From Gracilaria caudata (taxonomy: Eukaryota; Rhodophyta; Florideophyceae; Gracilariales; Gracilariaceae), in contig JASCIV010000034.1 in assembly GCA_030374735.1 (NCBI GenBank), positions 1-64,000 on the forward strand: a stretch of 64,000 nucleotides of DNA, given 5' to 3'. The translations under genes and the position numbers were made by a program. Under the pieces are notes generated by a model. The model ran no database searches. It had not been told where the DNA came from and was given only the letters and a program-made list of their open reading frames with translations. Numbering within the stretch: position 1 is the first letter of the stretch; each line of letters begins with the position of its first letter. Positions 41,499 to 51,630 of this stretch are shown here, piece after piece.

Positions 41499-42376
41499 CA
41501 GGCCTCTTTCATTTCGGACACGGCGCGTAAAATCCGAAAATTTCCGAATTCGAAACTGAGAGAAGTCCGAAACGAATGCTGTAATTATCTTATTTTTATC
41601 ATTAATTTAATGCATTGCAGTGTACAAATGGCGCAAAAATGCACCAAAATGCACAGAAAAGCCTACTCCAAACCCTTTTCAAATGGTTCACGTCTCTACA
41701 AGCCGGGGTAACAACTCTCTCTACATTGAGCGTCGTAGAATAGCTCACTAGAGCAACTTCTATACCTCAATTCAATGGTTAGGCGTTGACGATTACACGT
41801 TTTGCGACACCACTCTTGTCAAGCAGATTGAAAATGCTTATATCATGATGAATGTAAATGAGCCCGTCATAGAGAGAGAACATCTTTAAAGATGCTCATC
41901 TTTATCTCTGTTACCATCTCACTTCATTTTGTGAAGTGCAAATGTGTACAGCTTTCACCTAGATCAAGTCTCTATATTGGCACAAACTTAGTATCTTCTA
42001 CACGCTTTAAAAGAGTCTCATGCGATATAACTTCAATTAACAAATGGGCAAATGGTCTACAAAGAACTCGTCCAATCTATTGGTTCTTCTTGCCTTACTG
42101 GTTGCGTTTGAGGAAACAGCCGTATTTGTGAGAGAAGTACATACTACGTGAAAGCAAACTTGTGCTGATCCAGCGCGTTAGCCCAACAAGGGCTATTCTA
42201 CCTCATTTGAGGGGCTTCAGTGATGAAAAGAGTAAGGTACAGAATATTGAGGAGGTAGACAAGGAATTGACCTGCTTTCCAGTTCGTTTCGGACTTTTTC
42301 CGAATTGAGTCGTCAGAAAAGTCCGAAATGAAATCATTTCGGACTTTTTGGAAAAGTCCGAAATGAAAGAGGCCTG
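41499..42376. mobile_element. Complete non-autonomous hAT-type transposon, 878 bp
   Basis: The element has perfect 21-bp terminal inverted repeats: it begins CAGGCCTCTTTC at 41499 and ends GAAAGAGGCCTG at 42376. It is bounded on both sides by an identical 8-bp target duplication GTAAGGGC (41491-41498 and 42377-42384). The 8-bp duplication and CAGG ends are hallmarks of the hAT superfamily. Subterminal copies of TCCGAAA/TTTCGGA occur at both ends (near 41531, 41567, 42288, 42330, 42345 and 42356), typical of transposase-binding sites. The largest internal ORF is under 100 codons and shows no transposase motif, so the element depends on a transposase elsewhere. The perfect ends suggest recent insertion. 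Confidence 0.9.
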
Positions 42377-42878
42377 GTAAGGGCTGTTTTTGAGTGTCTG
42401 TTTATCAAATGTGCCGAGCCTGCTGCTGATGCCAAGCGTGGGCTAACCGGCGTGGATCACGTGCGGATGGCGAGGCAGACGTGCGCCGTGAGGTACGACG
42501 GTACAGGGTAGCGTTCTACCTTCGTAACCCACTGGGTTGCTCCACGCGTTGTCTGCTGTCAACCACTGAAAATGCGTAGTATTTGCATCACCATTCGTAC
42601 GTAGAACGCTACTTGTGGTTGAATGCCAGCAAGACGTAATACAGATGAATAAGGTGCAAGTACAGCTGTAACATGGACGGCTTGTCAACCTTGCGCCTGA
42701 TGCTTCATCGCTACCGTGGAACCGCCTAGTACGCTCCTCACTTCCTTTTAGTTCGCACATCAGCATCACGCTCCACCGCGTCGTCCTCAGGCGCATTGGC
42801 TCCACAGCCCGAGTCTGCAGTCCGGAACTGCCGCCACCCCCACTCTCATCGCCCAACGAGCTTGAACGATCACCCGCC
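42377..42878. other. Spacer upstream of the BCS1-like gene
   Basis: This 502-base spacer carries the word AGCGTTCTACCTTCGT (about 42511-42526), the reverse complement of part of the palindrome at 24733, and a second TAGAACGCT near 42602. No gene was found. Confidence 0.4.
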
Positions 42879-44618
42879 ATGAATGGGACAATCGCTCAAA
42901 AGGGCGACGGCCTCGTGCCAAAGGCCAGCCTGTCGCACTTCCCCCCCGACTACGTTGAACATATAGCATCCGTGCTCAACGTCAAGCCGCAAGCTTTGAC
43001 CACGCTCACCATCACCGCGGACACACCTCCGGTCTACGCCGCCATATTGGACTATGCTGCGCTGCACGGTCCTTCTCCCAACCCTCGTCACCACACCGGA
43101 CCTCGAAATCTGTACATAGCGAAACGCAGCGCGTTCGAATCCTCCGCCCTGCTGGACGAAGACGATGAGGACGACGCGGCCGACGCCCCGTACGGTATGG
43201 TGGACGGCCTGTACGGCCGAGATATGCGTCTTTCGCGTCACGTTTTGCGGCGAATGCGTCAGTCATCTGACATACAGCCGGGAAAGGGAATTCGAGAGCA
43301 GAAGTGTCGTAGGCTCGTTCCCCGCGTACGTTTCCATCTCGGTGATTGTGTAGTGCTGTGGCCTCCGCCAGATCATCTCATGCCGCCCGACGTCCGCAGT
43401 CGTCGTCGCGAACTTTTCGATATAGCCAGAGCAGCTACCGAGTATTGTTCACCTCCAAAGAAATTTGTGACCGATAAGAATGGCGTGGTGAGCGAGGTTG
43501 ACGTGCCCACCAGCACGACTGCAAACAAATGGATGAAGGCTGAACGCAATACGAATGACGTCAACTATGCAAACTGCGATGAACGGACCGATTCACAAGG
43601 CTCACAGCATCGTTTCGAGGTGTTCATAGCGCAGTACGAGATTGGATTGCCTGTACCAGATTCAGCTGGCTCAACGATCACGGAACGCAAGCTGCTTCTC
43701 GCCACATCGCAAGGCGTGTCGGCTCTGACAGACTTTCTGTCTGGTGTGGCAGCGTGGTGTTTCGAAAAGGACCGGCGTCGCAAGCACAAACATTGCTGTT
43801 ATGAGTTGTACCGCTTTCGCAGCGACGGCTGCGGTGGATATTGGGAATCGCAGGGCCATCGTCACGCTCGACCGATCGACTCGGTGGTTCTCACCGAGGG
43901 ACAAATGGAGAACATTTTGCAGGACGTGACCAATTTTCTGCAGCCTTCCACCAAGAAGTGGTTCGTCAGTCACGGCCTCTCGCACCGACGCAGTTACCTG
44001 TTCTACGGCAAGCCGGGCACGGGAAAGACGAGCACCATTCGAGCGATCGCAGGCGAGTTTGGATTGAATTGCTGCTTTCTGTCGATGACGGATGCAAGCT
44101 TCAACAACCAAAAGTTGTTCGATGCGCTGCAACAGATCCCGTCAAACGCATTGCTGGTATTGGAGGATGTGGACAGCCTTTTCCACGAAGATCGATCCAC
44201 CAAAGGAAAATCGTCGCTAACGTTCTCGGGCATGCTGAATGCATTAGACGGAATCGCCAGTAGTGACGGTGTGATCACTGTGATGACGACAAACCACATG
44301 GAGCGGTTGGAGTCGGCACTGATTCGCGGCGGACGTGTGGATCGGCGGTTCTACTTCGACTTGCCGTCGGAGCAACATCTACAGCGGCTGTTTTTGACGT
44401 ACTACAAGGACGCATCGAAGGAACTGGCGACCAAGTTCGGGCGCGCGGTGTTTGAGCGACGGGAGGGCGTTGAGGCGCGAAGTATTGCGACGTTGCAACA
44501 GCTGTTCGTGCACTTCCGCGAGGCCACGCCGGAAGATTGTTTGGCTCGTATGGAGGAGTTCTTTGAGATGCACTTTCCAACCCCGCCTCATGCACAAAAC
44601 GACTCGCTGTACACGTGA
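42879..44618 (+). CDS. BCS1-like AAA ATPase without a visible membrane anchor
   Basis: The protein has 579 residues in one exon. The N-terminal 230 residues are polar, with an acidic patch (DEDDEDDAADAPYG), and have no hydrophobic span. A BCS1-type middle domain follows (RRKHKHCCYELYRF, ARPIDSVVLTEGQ). The AAA core starts near residue 360: FYGKPGTGKTSTIRAIA (Walker A), ALLVLEDVDSLF (Walker B), FSGMLNALDGIASSDGVITVMTTNH (sensor 1), and LIRGGRVDRRFYFDLPS with the arginine finger. C-terminal helices match the BCS1 lid. Mitochondrial BCS1 inserts the Rieske protein into complex III and has an N-terminal membrane segment. Without it, this is more likely a soluble BCS1 relative with another client. 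Confidence 0.85.
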   Translation: MNGTIAQKGDGLVPKASLSHFPPDYVEHIASVLNVKPQALTTLTITADTPPVYAAILDYAALHGPSPNPRHHTGPRNLYIAKRSAFESSALLDEDDEDDAADAPYGMVDGLYGRDMRLSRHVLRRMRQSSDIQPGKGIREQKCRRLVPRVRFHLGDCVVLWPPPDHLMPPDVRSRRRELFDIARAATEYCSPPKKFVTDKNGVVSEVDVPTSTTANKWMKAERNTNDVNYANCDERTDSQGSQHRFEVFIAQYEIGLPVPDSAGSTITERKLLLATSQGVSALTDFLSGVAAWCFEKDRRRKHKHCCYELYRFRSDGCGGYWESQGHRHARPIDSVVLTEGQMENILQDVTNFLQPSTKKWFVSHGLSHRRSYLFYGKPGTGKTSTIRAIAGEFGLNCCFLSMTDASFNNQKLFDALQQIPSNALLVLEDVDSLFHEDRSTKGKSSLTFSGMLNALDGIASSDGVITVMTTNHMERLESALIRGGRVDRRFYFDLPSEQHLQRLFLTYYKDASKELATKFGRAVFERREGVEARSIATLQQLFVHFREATPEDCLARMEEFFEMHFPTPPHAQNDSLYT

Positions 44619-44645
44619 CTGTACGTGACTGTACGTGACTGTACG
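44611..44645 (+). repeat. Short tandem repeat of GTACGTGACT
   Basis: Three consecutive ten-base units (one with ACAC instead of GTAC) begin at the stop codon of the BCS1-like gene and continue into its 3' flank. Likely replication slippage. Confidence 0.75.
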
Positions 44646-45315
44646 AGCACGAACTATTTTGCAAGTAGATTGAATGAAAATGCGAACGAAACAATGCATG
44701 TCATGCTCTTAGTAAAGTCAGGCAATGCCCAGTTGATGCGTCAGCAGCACAACGGGAAGCGGTGGGAGAAGCCTTCCAACCACTGACAAACAAGCGACAC
44801 CCAAGGGTTCTAATAGTTAGTACGCCACGATTATTGCGAGTATTCGTCGGAGTTTGTTTCCAAACCCAGTGCCGCATTGAAACGGACGAATAGGGTTACC
44901 TTCATATATCACAGGCGCATATGCAAAAGATTGTACAGGTACAACGCAAGTTTTGCTCCATCCACGATACGTCCATCTCGAGTCCGATTTTATGGATCCA
45001 TATACAAATATAGAGACACACGAGACACACCAGCGCACCCCAGGATGTAATGCTCCTCAACGTGCTGCCCTATCCCAACTGGGGCATGCGCAAGGGCTTG
45101 GAAATCACCATGCTTCCATTTCCGGCATATTCTAGCCGGATATGCTCTATGTCTCGAACATTTTACATAGGCTATGTTTTAAGAACCACTCCAACAGGTC
45201 CACACATATTGACTAACTATGACCTGCCCATAAATGCACACTTGCGTGCTGTAAAGAGGAAGGTGTTACCTAGCGCCCAATGTCCATTCAACATCAGCAA
45301 CAGCAACAGAGGAAA
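44646..45315. other. Convergent spacer, BCS1-like and propeller genes
   Basis: This 670-base spacer has no supported gene; only short ORFs on both strands. Confidence 0.45.
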
Positions 45316-47325
45316 TTAAGCAATAGCAACTTGTGCCTCGACATTGTTCAGCGTGTTCAGATTGTTGACCTGAAGAATGGTGGTCGACATGGACCACAGG
45401 TACTCTCTGCCGATGATCGCATTGCGCTTGATGCTACGGCTCCACCAGTCCCACCAGTCCAGCCCAGTCGTGTTGTGCGTCACACGGCCGCGTTCCGTGA
45501 TGTTCGATTCAGATACGTCGAGCACAATCGCGCCCGTGAACCGCTGCGAGGATGAGTACACGTTCACCGGCATCACGGCCACCCGCTCGTGGCGCCAGTA
45601 CAAGAACGCGCGGTGATCCCACTGTGCATCAGAATAGCTTCCGGATAGCGTCCACGCGGACAGCTCGCGGGGGTTTGTCTTGTCGCTCACATCGAAGAGC
45701 GACACCTTCGCACCTGTCGTGCGCCCCGTCAGCGTAGCCTCCTGACCGACACCGAGAAGACGCCCCGGTCCGACAGGGTGTAGATACGAGCTGAAGCCGG
45801 GGATCTTGAGCTCGCCCGTCACGCGCATCGCGCGCGGGTTCGACAGGTCGATGATATACAGCGGGTCAATCTCGCGGAACGTCACGACATACGCCGTTTC
45901 CCCAATGTAGCGCACGGAGAAGATGCGCTCGCCGATGCCGAGGTTGCCGACCTCGCCGATCTTCACGAGCTGGCGCCTCTCTGGGTTGGGCAGAAACGCG
46001 GTTACCTTACTGCGGCTCAGATCGCGGCTGCTCCACCAGGCCGCGCCGTCCGTCGTCGCAATGAAAAACGTGTCGTGCATCTCGTGCATAGCAAACTGGT
46101 TGATGATGCTGCCGGTCACGGCGCCGCTTGCGACATAAGACGCGCCAGCATCCGAGAGCGCGAATTTGTGGATCGACGTTTGGTAGTTGGCGCCCCAGCG
46201 CGCCGAGTTCGCGGACTCGTCATTGAAACGGACCTCGTTCGTAGTTACGAACATTGACTTCTGCGTGGCGTACACTGTTTCGGCATCTGACATGATGGAC
46301 GCCGAGCTGGACGGCTCCAGGAAGCCTGCGATTGGCAGCGTGACGACGGTGAGGAGGTTGAAGCCCGCGAAAACGTTCTGCGAGTAGTAGATATCGCTGC
46401 ACGTCGCGTACACGCCGTATTGCTCGCGACCGTTGCGCTGTAGGCGGTACGTCGGGAGCCAGTTACCTGCACGGGAGTACTGGATGATCTCCCGGTTCCA
46501 CTTCTCGGTCTGATAGCTTTTCACGCTGCCTGTCGGGTAGTACAGCCAGATGGACGACAATGGGCGGAAGCGCAGGACGAGGCGGACGACGCCTTTGACC
46601 TCGCGCGACTTGATGTAGCTGCCCTCCAGGTAAAGCGTAGACAGGAGGCGTGGCGTGCCATTTCTGACCTGGATCTGGTACACTACGGTCGCCTCCTCGC
46701 CATACGAAGGGTCCGTGTTGTACCGACGGTGCACAGGTCGCTTATAAGAATTGACATCCCCTAGCGCAAGTAAGAAGTCGCCCTGAATCAGCATGTCCCG
46801 AGGCGCCGTAGGCAACTGCAGCTTGCCAACGCGTCTGCCGGACTTTCCTCCCTGCAGCACCTCCACGACGGAGAACGTGTTGCCGCTCACGGTGAACACA
46901 CGGCGGCCGTCCGTCTTGATGATATCCGGCTCGTCCACGCCTGTGACCTGGACGTTAGTTGTCGAAAAGTCGACGCCCGGGACCAGACCATTATCTTCCT
47001 CGGCGTCATCAAAGCTCGTGTCGCGATCAGCGTCGGTGAGGTTACCGCCAGCGACACGCTGCGGCTTGGCGAATGGCCGGTGGAGGAGAATATCGGCGGG
47101 GCCACCGGGCCTCCCAGGGTCCTCCGGCTGTCTGTCTGGTGAACGTGATTGGGTATATGCATTATAGGAATTGAGCCCGTACGGACCGACCAGATTCACG
47201 GCTCGGTTGATGTAGTAGTTGTTGAGCTCCGGGCAGTTGCCGAACTTGCTAATGAGGCGTGCATTGGCGGCGTTGGTAAGGAGAGCGAAGAGAAGGGCGA
47301 GGGAGAATGATGTGAACAACGTCAT
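45316..47325 (-). CDS. Secreted beta-propeller domain protein
   Basis: The protein has 669 residues in one exon from the ATG at 47325. Residues 1-22 (FTSFSLALLFALLTNAANA) are a signal peptide. A short Pro/Arg linker leads to the diagnostic phrase FSTTNVQVTGVDEPDIIKTDGRRVF at about residue 135. Multiple propeller strands follow, for example PRDMLIQGDFLLALGD, FNLLTVVTLPIAGF, ERIFSVRYIGETAYVVTF, DPLYIIDLSNPRAMRVTGELKIPGFSSYLHPV and KVSLFDVSDKTNPREL. As I recall, this combination matches the secreted beta-propeller domain (Pfam Beta_propel) found mainly in bacteria and archaea. Function of that family is unknown. In this setting it is probably an extracellular or wall protein. GC content is clearly higher than in the flanking DNA. 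Confidence 0.8.
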   Translation of the reverse strand: MTLFTSFSLALLFALLTNAANARLISKFGNCPELNNYYINRAVNLVGPYGLNSYNAYTQSRSPDRQPEDPGRPGGPADILLHRPFAKPQRVAGGNLTDADRDTSFDDAEEDNGLVPGVDFSTTNVQVTGVDEPDIIKTDGRRVFTVSGNTFSVVEVLQGGKSGRRVGKLQLPTAPRDMLIQGDFLLALGDVNSYKRPVHRRYNTDPSYGEEATVVYQIQVRNGTPRLLSTLYLEGSYIKSREVKGVVRLVLRFRPLSSIWLYYPTGSVKSYQTEKWNREIIQYSRAGNWLPTYRLQRNGREQYGVYATCSDIYYSQNVFAGFNLLTVVTLPIAGFLEPSSSASIMSDAETVYATQKSMFVTTNEVRFNDESANSARWGANYQTSIHKFALSDAGASYVASGAVTGSIINQFAMHEMHDTFFIATTDGAAWWSSRDLSRSKVTAFLPNPERRQLVKIGEVGNLGIGERIFSVRYIGETAYVVTFREIDPLYIIDLSNPRAMRVTGELKIPGFSSYLHPVGPGRLLGVGQEATLTGRTTGAKVSLFDVSDKTNPRELSAWTLSGSYSDAQWDHRAFLYWRHERVAVMPVNVYSSSQRFTGAIVLDVSESNITERGRVTHNTTGLDWWDWWSRSIKRNAIIGREYLWSMSTTILQVNNLNTLNNVEAQVAIA

Positions 47326-47607
47326 TCTCTTTCTTTGGGTTGATAGCTCTTCTCGGAAAGTATTCGTTGAGTTGAACATAGGCGGTAGGAGACAGATATT
47401 GTTGACGCCGACCTACCAGCTGCGCTTTTAAGCACTTCGCGGAAAGCAAGGGCTTGAATCTCGATCCTTTGCTAGAAGTACTGGGTGTCTAATGTACAGA
47501 GCGAGATGATTTCTAAAGGAGGGAGAAGCCGGTTTGTACTGTGTTTTAGTAGACCTACACGCGCGACTGAATTTGACGGAATGTTTGAGATCTCGATTGG
47601 GGTGCAT

Positions 47608-47638
47608 CATGATGATGACGCATATCGTCATCATCATG
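47608..47638. repeat. Perfect 13-bp inverted repeat
   Basis: Arms CATGATGATGACG and CGTCATCATCATG are exact, with a 5-base loop CATAT. It lies about 280 bases upstream of the propeller gene start, so it could be a regulatory hairpin or cruciform. It is also compatible with a simple ATG/CAT repeat expansion. Confidence 0.85.
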
Positions 47639-47914
47639 GCAGTATTTGAGCGCGACGGGCATGTGCCTTCGATTCGAAGTCTAGGGCTGCGTTTGGCTTG
47701 GATCTTTTCGCTTTTTGCTCTGCTGGTTCACCCAAGTTAGCGTTCGACTTTCAGCCTACGCAGCCCTTGGCTTAACGGTAACATACCCCAAAAGTTTGCA
47801 ATTTTCAACAATCTGAGAGCTACCCTTGTATTCGATGACGAAACACAGGCACGCATCGTTGTCGACTTGTCGACTTGGCGGTAATCTCCTTTGAACTTTC
47901 AAAGTTTGAGCCTC

Positions 47915-47952
47915 CTGGGAGCCAGGGCTCCCAGCCTGGGAGTCCCAGGCTG
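47915..47952. repeat. Two overlapping perfect palindromes
   Basis: CTGGGAGCC-AG-GGCTCCCAG (47915-47934) and CAGCCTGGGA-G-TCCCAGGCTG (47932-47952) share three bases. The tract can fold as two adjacent GC-rich hairpins or as one larger alternative structure, because the CTGGGA words can pair crosswise. Confidence 0.85.
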
Positions 47953-49891
47953 CTCCACATCGGAAGATTTTGATCAGAATAACATTTCATCGCTGTAAAC
48001 CACACAAATGCAAAGCATTGGTGGCACAACGCAGCTCAACCTTCCCTGATTTGGGGCTATGATTACAGTTACCGTTATCTGCACACCGCAAAACTGTGCC
48101 TTTGCAGAGCAGAACAGAAAAGGATGCTTTGAAAGTTAGCCCTCTACCGTTCTCGTTCTTCCACTCTACTCAGCTGCCATCCTAATCCAGTCACACTTGC
48201 TCCCGTTCACTTTACAGCAGGCTAAAACGCCCACGAATCCAAACAACCCTAACGGCCGCGATTACTCCACGACGTGCAGTCCACGGTTTGCTTGCATGCG
48301 TGTTTGCTGTAAGTTACAGACTCCCGTGTACGCCATTCTTCACCGCAGTGATGGCCACACGCTCCACACCCTCGCCGCTCAACTGACCTTTATGCCGTAA
48401 CATTACATCGCGGTCCTGAATAAAGAGCGCTATTGATTCTGCTTAATGCGCACCCGAACTAGCGACATGCAGCGTTCGAATTCCTCGTCAAGCTGTCGAA
48501 CCCAATTCTGGACTTTGCAGCAGTGTCACCACTTATCCGTCTCAAGAATGGCTCTCGATGGTTCCCCTTCAAGGCCATTTTCTTTCCGTTCCTAAACGAT
48601 GTCTTGGCGATCCCAGCATGTTTCCTGCACTTTCAGTAATGGAATATCCCGGTCTGAACGCAAACGAGGCTGGGGTCTGGAACGCATTTCGGTTTGGAGA
48701 GAATGTGGGCGACACGTATCATGGGCTTTTTGTCTCCGTTTATATCTCGCACTTCATGTTTGATCTAACTTCTGGAGCATCAGGGAAACGTGCATTTTCG
48801 TAAGAATAATTTATCATATTTAACTTCGATTTCTGTAACGTGGAGGCGGCCTTGTAAATACACTTCTGTGGTATGTACTAGAAACAACCAATCAAAGGAC
48901 AATGACCTCAATCTCTTCCCATCTGCACCCTTGTATTCTCAAGCTGTGCTCTCCAAAAATTTTTGAAACAGAAGGGCGCCTTGTTATTAACAATTTAGAA
49001 GGGGATTGCGGGTATCAGAGGGCCGGGGCACAGGACGGGGCAATCCACGAGTACTCCGCTGTTTCGCATGCCAAACAAACTCACATAACTATGTACCAAA
49101 GCACCTACCTTCGTAGAAGCGACAACTTGTTCCATCTCTGATTCAGAAATCCTTCGTAGCCTAAAATTACGAAGGTACAGCCGTTATTCGCAAGCAAAAT
49201 CCATGCCAAGCATGGTGCTCGAGGGTTTAATCCACTCGCCCCACACCTGGCATAGAGCCGAGCACAAAGACGGAGATGAGCTCGCCCTCAAGCACATTCT
49301 TCATCAAGTCGTCCGAGAACAACGTGTTCCATGCATGTCACGCGATAGAGAACCTCAGCAACATCCAATACCTCACGGAGTGAGGCCGCAGCACGTGTTG
49401 CGTGAGGTCGTGCATGGCCGATGTGCTCTTTGGGAACACAATATGCCTACTCTCAAACACACACAAGACGTATCTATCAATCACGATATGCGTTTGTAGA
49501 GTTCTTGAAGACTCAGAATCCTAACTTCACGACTAAAGTGCTTGTTGCGAAGGTCTTTGCGAAAAATTGGACAACAAACAAGTTTGATTAGAACTAAGAA
49601 ATTAGAACAAAGGCGAAGAATAAAAACCCTTCCCTTCTTTTTGTTTGTCTTATTGTATACATTTCTTCAACATCTCTAAAAAGTCCCTTTACTGAAAATT
49701 TTATGGCATCAGAAATAAATGATGCTGTGGAGTTAGATGTATAAAAAACGAAGCTCACGGCTTTAATAAACAAGATTGTAATAATTTGTGTAGAAATCCT
49801 ATTTACTTTTTGAGAGCAGATGCTGCTGATACAGCAGATAATGATTATGCTCATAATGCTGAACTGCAGAAATATCCCATACTAAATTTGC

Positions 49892-50079
49892 CAGGGCCGT
49901 ATTTGTGACTACCTGGTTTTGCAAAATGTGGTCACTGACTGACTACTCTGGAGGAAAAAGTAGTCTCTTCCTTCCTTATTTTTTGATTATTTTTAGAGCC
50001 CTTTGACTAGCAGATCTGGCATTTTGGTGACTACTTGGCAATTTATTTTGCCATTTTGGTAGTCACAAATACGCCCCTG
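49892..50079. mobile_element. hAT-type MITE, 188 bp
   Basis: Terminal inverted repeats of 22 bp with one mismatch begin CAGGGCCGTATT at 49892 and end AATACGCCCCTG at 50079. The flanks are AAATTTGC (49884-49891) and GAATTTGC (50080-50087), an 8-bp target duplication with one difference. The ends CAGGG and the 8-bp duplication mark a hAT MITE. Subterminal GTAGTC/GACTAC words recur inside. No coding capacity. Its ends differ from those of the 878-bp element, so it belongs to another hAT family. Confidence 0.85.
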
Positions 50080-50087
50080 GAATTTGC

Positions 50088-51630
50088 TTCCAGATAGAAA
50101 GCTCTAGTTTGAAGAGCACCGGCTCTCGCATTTTTAGCTTCGATGATGCGAAGCGTTTCCTCTACGTACTACACGTCTTGGCAGTCTACTATATACTCGA
50201 CTTGATTTACAGATTCATTGCAAGAAGGCTTGACTCCACCAAACCTCCAACGTTCTCTGTCTTCCAGCACATCAACATAACATTGTTCCGCAAAGTTCTG
50301 GAAGCATTTCCCAGTCTCCCCCAAAGCATGAAGCGGTTTGGTGTTAGTCATATTGAAAAGTACTGGAACATGCATCATGTCATGAACGTTGTAGCACGTT
50401 CTGTATACACTTCCAAGTGCAGCACGCATCCGCATCGGGCCTGCCCGTCCACACCGATTCTTCACCGGTTGATAACACAAGAGTCAATTTTAACAAGTAA
50501 AAGGGTTCTGTGAGTTGCTGTCGTGGATCTACTTGAGCTTTGCAGCAGTACTAGAGTTGAGCCACGACAGTTTCCTGAACCGCGCGCCACGTATAAAACG
50601 CAAGCCTATTGAACATTGTTTCGGATAGGCTCCCACGTTTAGGAGCACCAGGGAATTTTCTAAGACAAGAGTTAATCGACGCAGGCTGTAAAACGTTGAA
50701 CTAGATTTACCTAGGTTCTATCTGTAGAGACTTTGCATTATCGTCGGAAGGGGCTACGCTTAAGTGCGAGATTCAGACACAACGCGGAGAACGTTACACT
50801 TTCTCAACGGGGCTGTTCATTCATGGATACCTCTTTATGCTCGATTGTCATAAGCTCAAACCAAATGAAGGGCCAAACTTGGGTGCTCTTGAAGCACTTT
50901 TCAAACTCATAGCGTGTGCTGTGTGCACGGCGGCGAGTATGGGGACGAGCAGGAACGAGCACGGAAGCTTAGCGCTGCACATTGCGCCTGGGGCGTTTCA
51001 CACAGGCAATAGACGACAGTAGGGCAGCGCGCATTCGTGTTGAACAACAAGTGTTTTGTAGGGAGCAGATTGAAGGCTCATTTGTCCGGCTGCGGGCCAA
51101 TTTCCTTGAATGCTGAGGCTGTCGGTGTCGGAGGAAGACCCCAGGAAGAGCGGAAAGCTGCTTGGGGATGTATGTGAGGTGTTACATTGTACAGCGGTCA
51201 GATCATCTACGCTATGATAACTGCGACTTGGAAAAGGAGCGCAACGTGATTGAAGATAAGCGCCTGTGCCCGCCGTACATATGGACAAATCGCCGCGCAG
51301 AACGAGCCCTTCACAAACGCAACGAACTGGTGCTCAGCCGCAATAGCAGAAGAAGGTGGCCACAGTTATTCCTCTTTAATGCGATATCGACGCTGTATTC
51401 ACAGGGGGAGTTGACAGGCGGAGCTGGGCACCGACTCACACGCTGCCGGAAGCTATTCAACAGCTAAGGGGGTTAAAGAGTTATCAGTATATCTCACCAG
51501 AAGCGTCTACCAGTAGTAGCAGATACCCTCGTACAGTTAGGAGTGGGCACGCGCACGGACATGAGACGCATACGGTCCATCGGAGTTCTCACTCTGATCT
51601 GTTCAATCCGCTCCAATCCGCACTCGCCCC
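50088..51630. other. Region with possible decayed coding fragments
   Basis: Three open stretches are longer than expected: 50109-50513 (134 codons; hydrophobic FLYVLHVLAVYYILDLIYRF then RRLDS), about 50728-51022 in one plus frame (with FSTGLFIHGYLFMLDCHKL), and 51162-51467. None has a recognisable domain and they are not joined by clear splice sites. The first has a loose likeness to the N-terminus of the membrane protein starting at 51631 (RYFLLNIVLDLIVRRSLDS). They may be remnants of related genes. Confidence 0.3.

Larger units (their letters stand above)
47326..49883. other. 2.6-kb gene-poor region with strong hairpins
   Basis: No gene is supported. It contains a perfect 13-bp hairpin at 47608-47638 and two overlapping perfect palindromes at 47915-47952. 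The plus frame near 48458-48640 reads phrases such as FLVKLSNPILDFAAVSP and RWFPFKAIFFPFLND but is broken by stops, so it may be a decayed coding fragment. ORFs at 48558-48803 and 49594-49854 have no recognisable domain. Confidence 0.4.

Noticed and set aside
48558..48803. 81-codon plus ORF
   Set aside because: No domain, no splice-compatible neighbour; a parallel frame looks equally protein-like but has stops. Not supportable as a gene.
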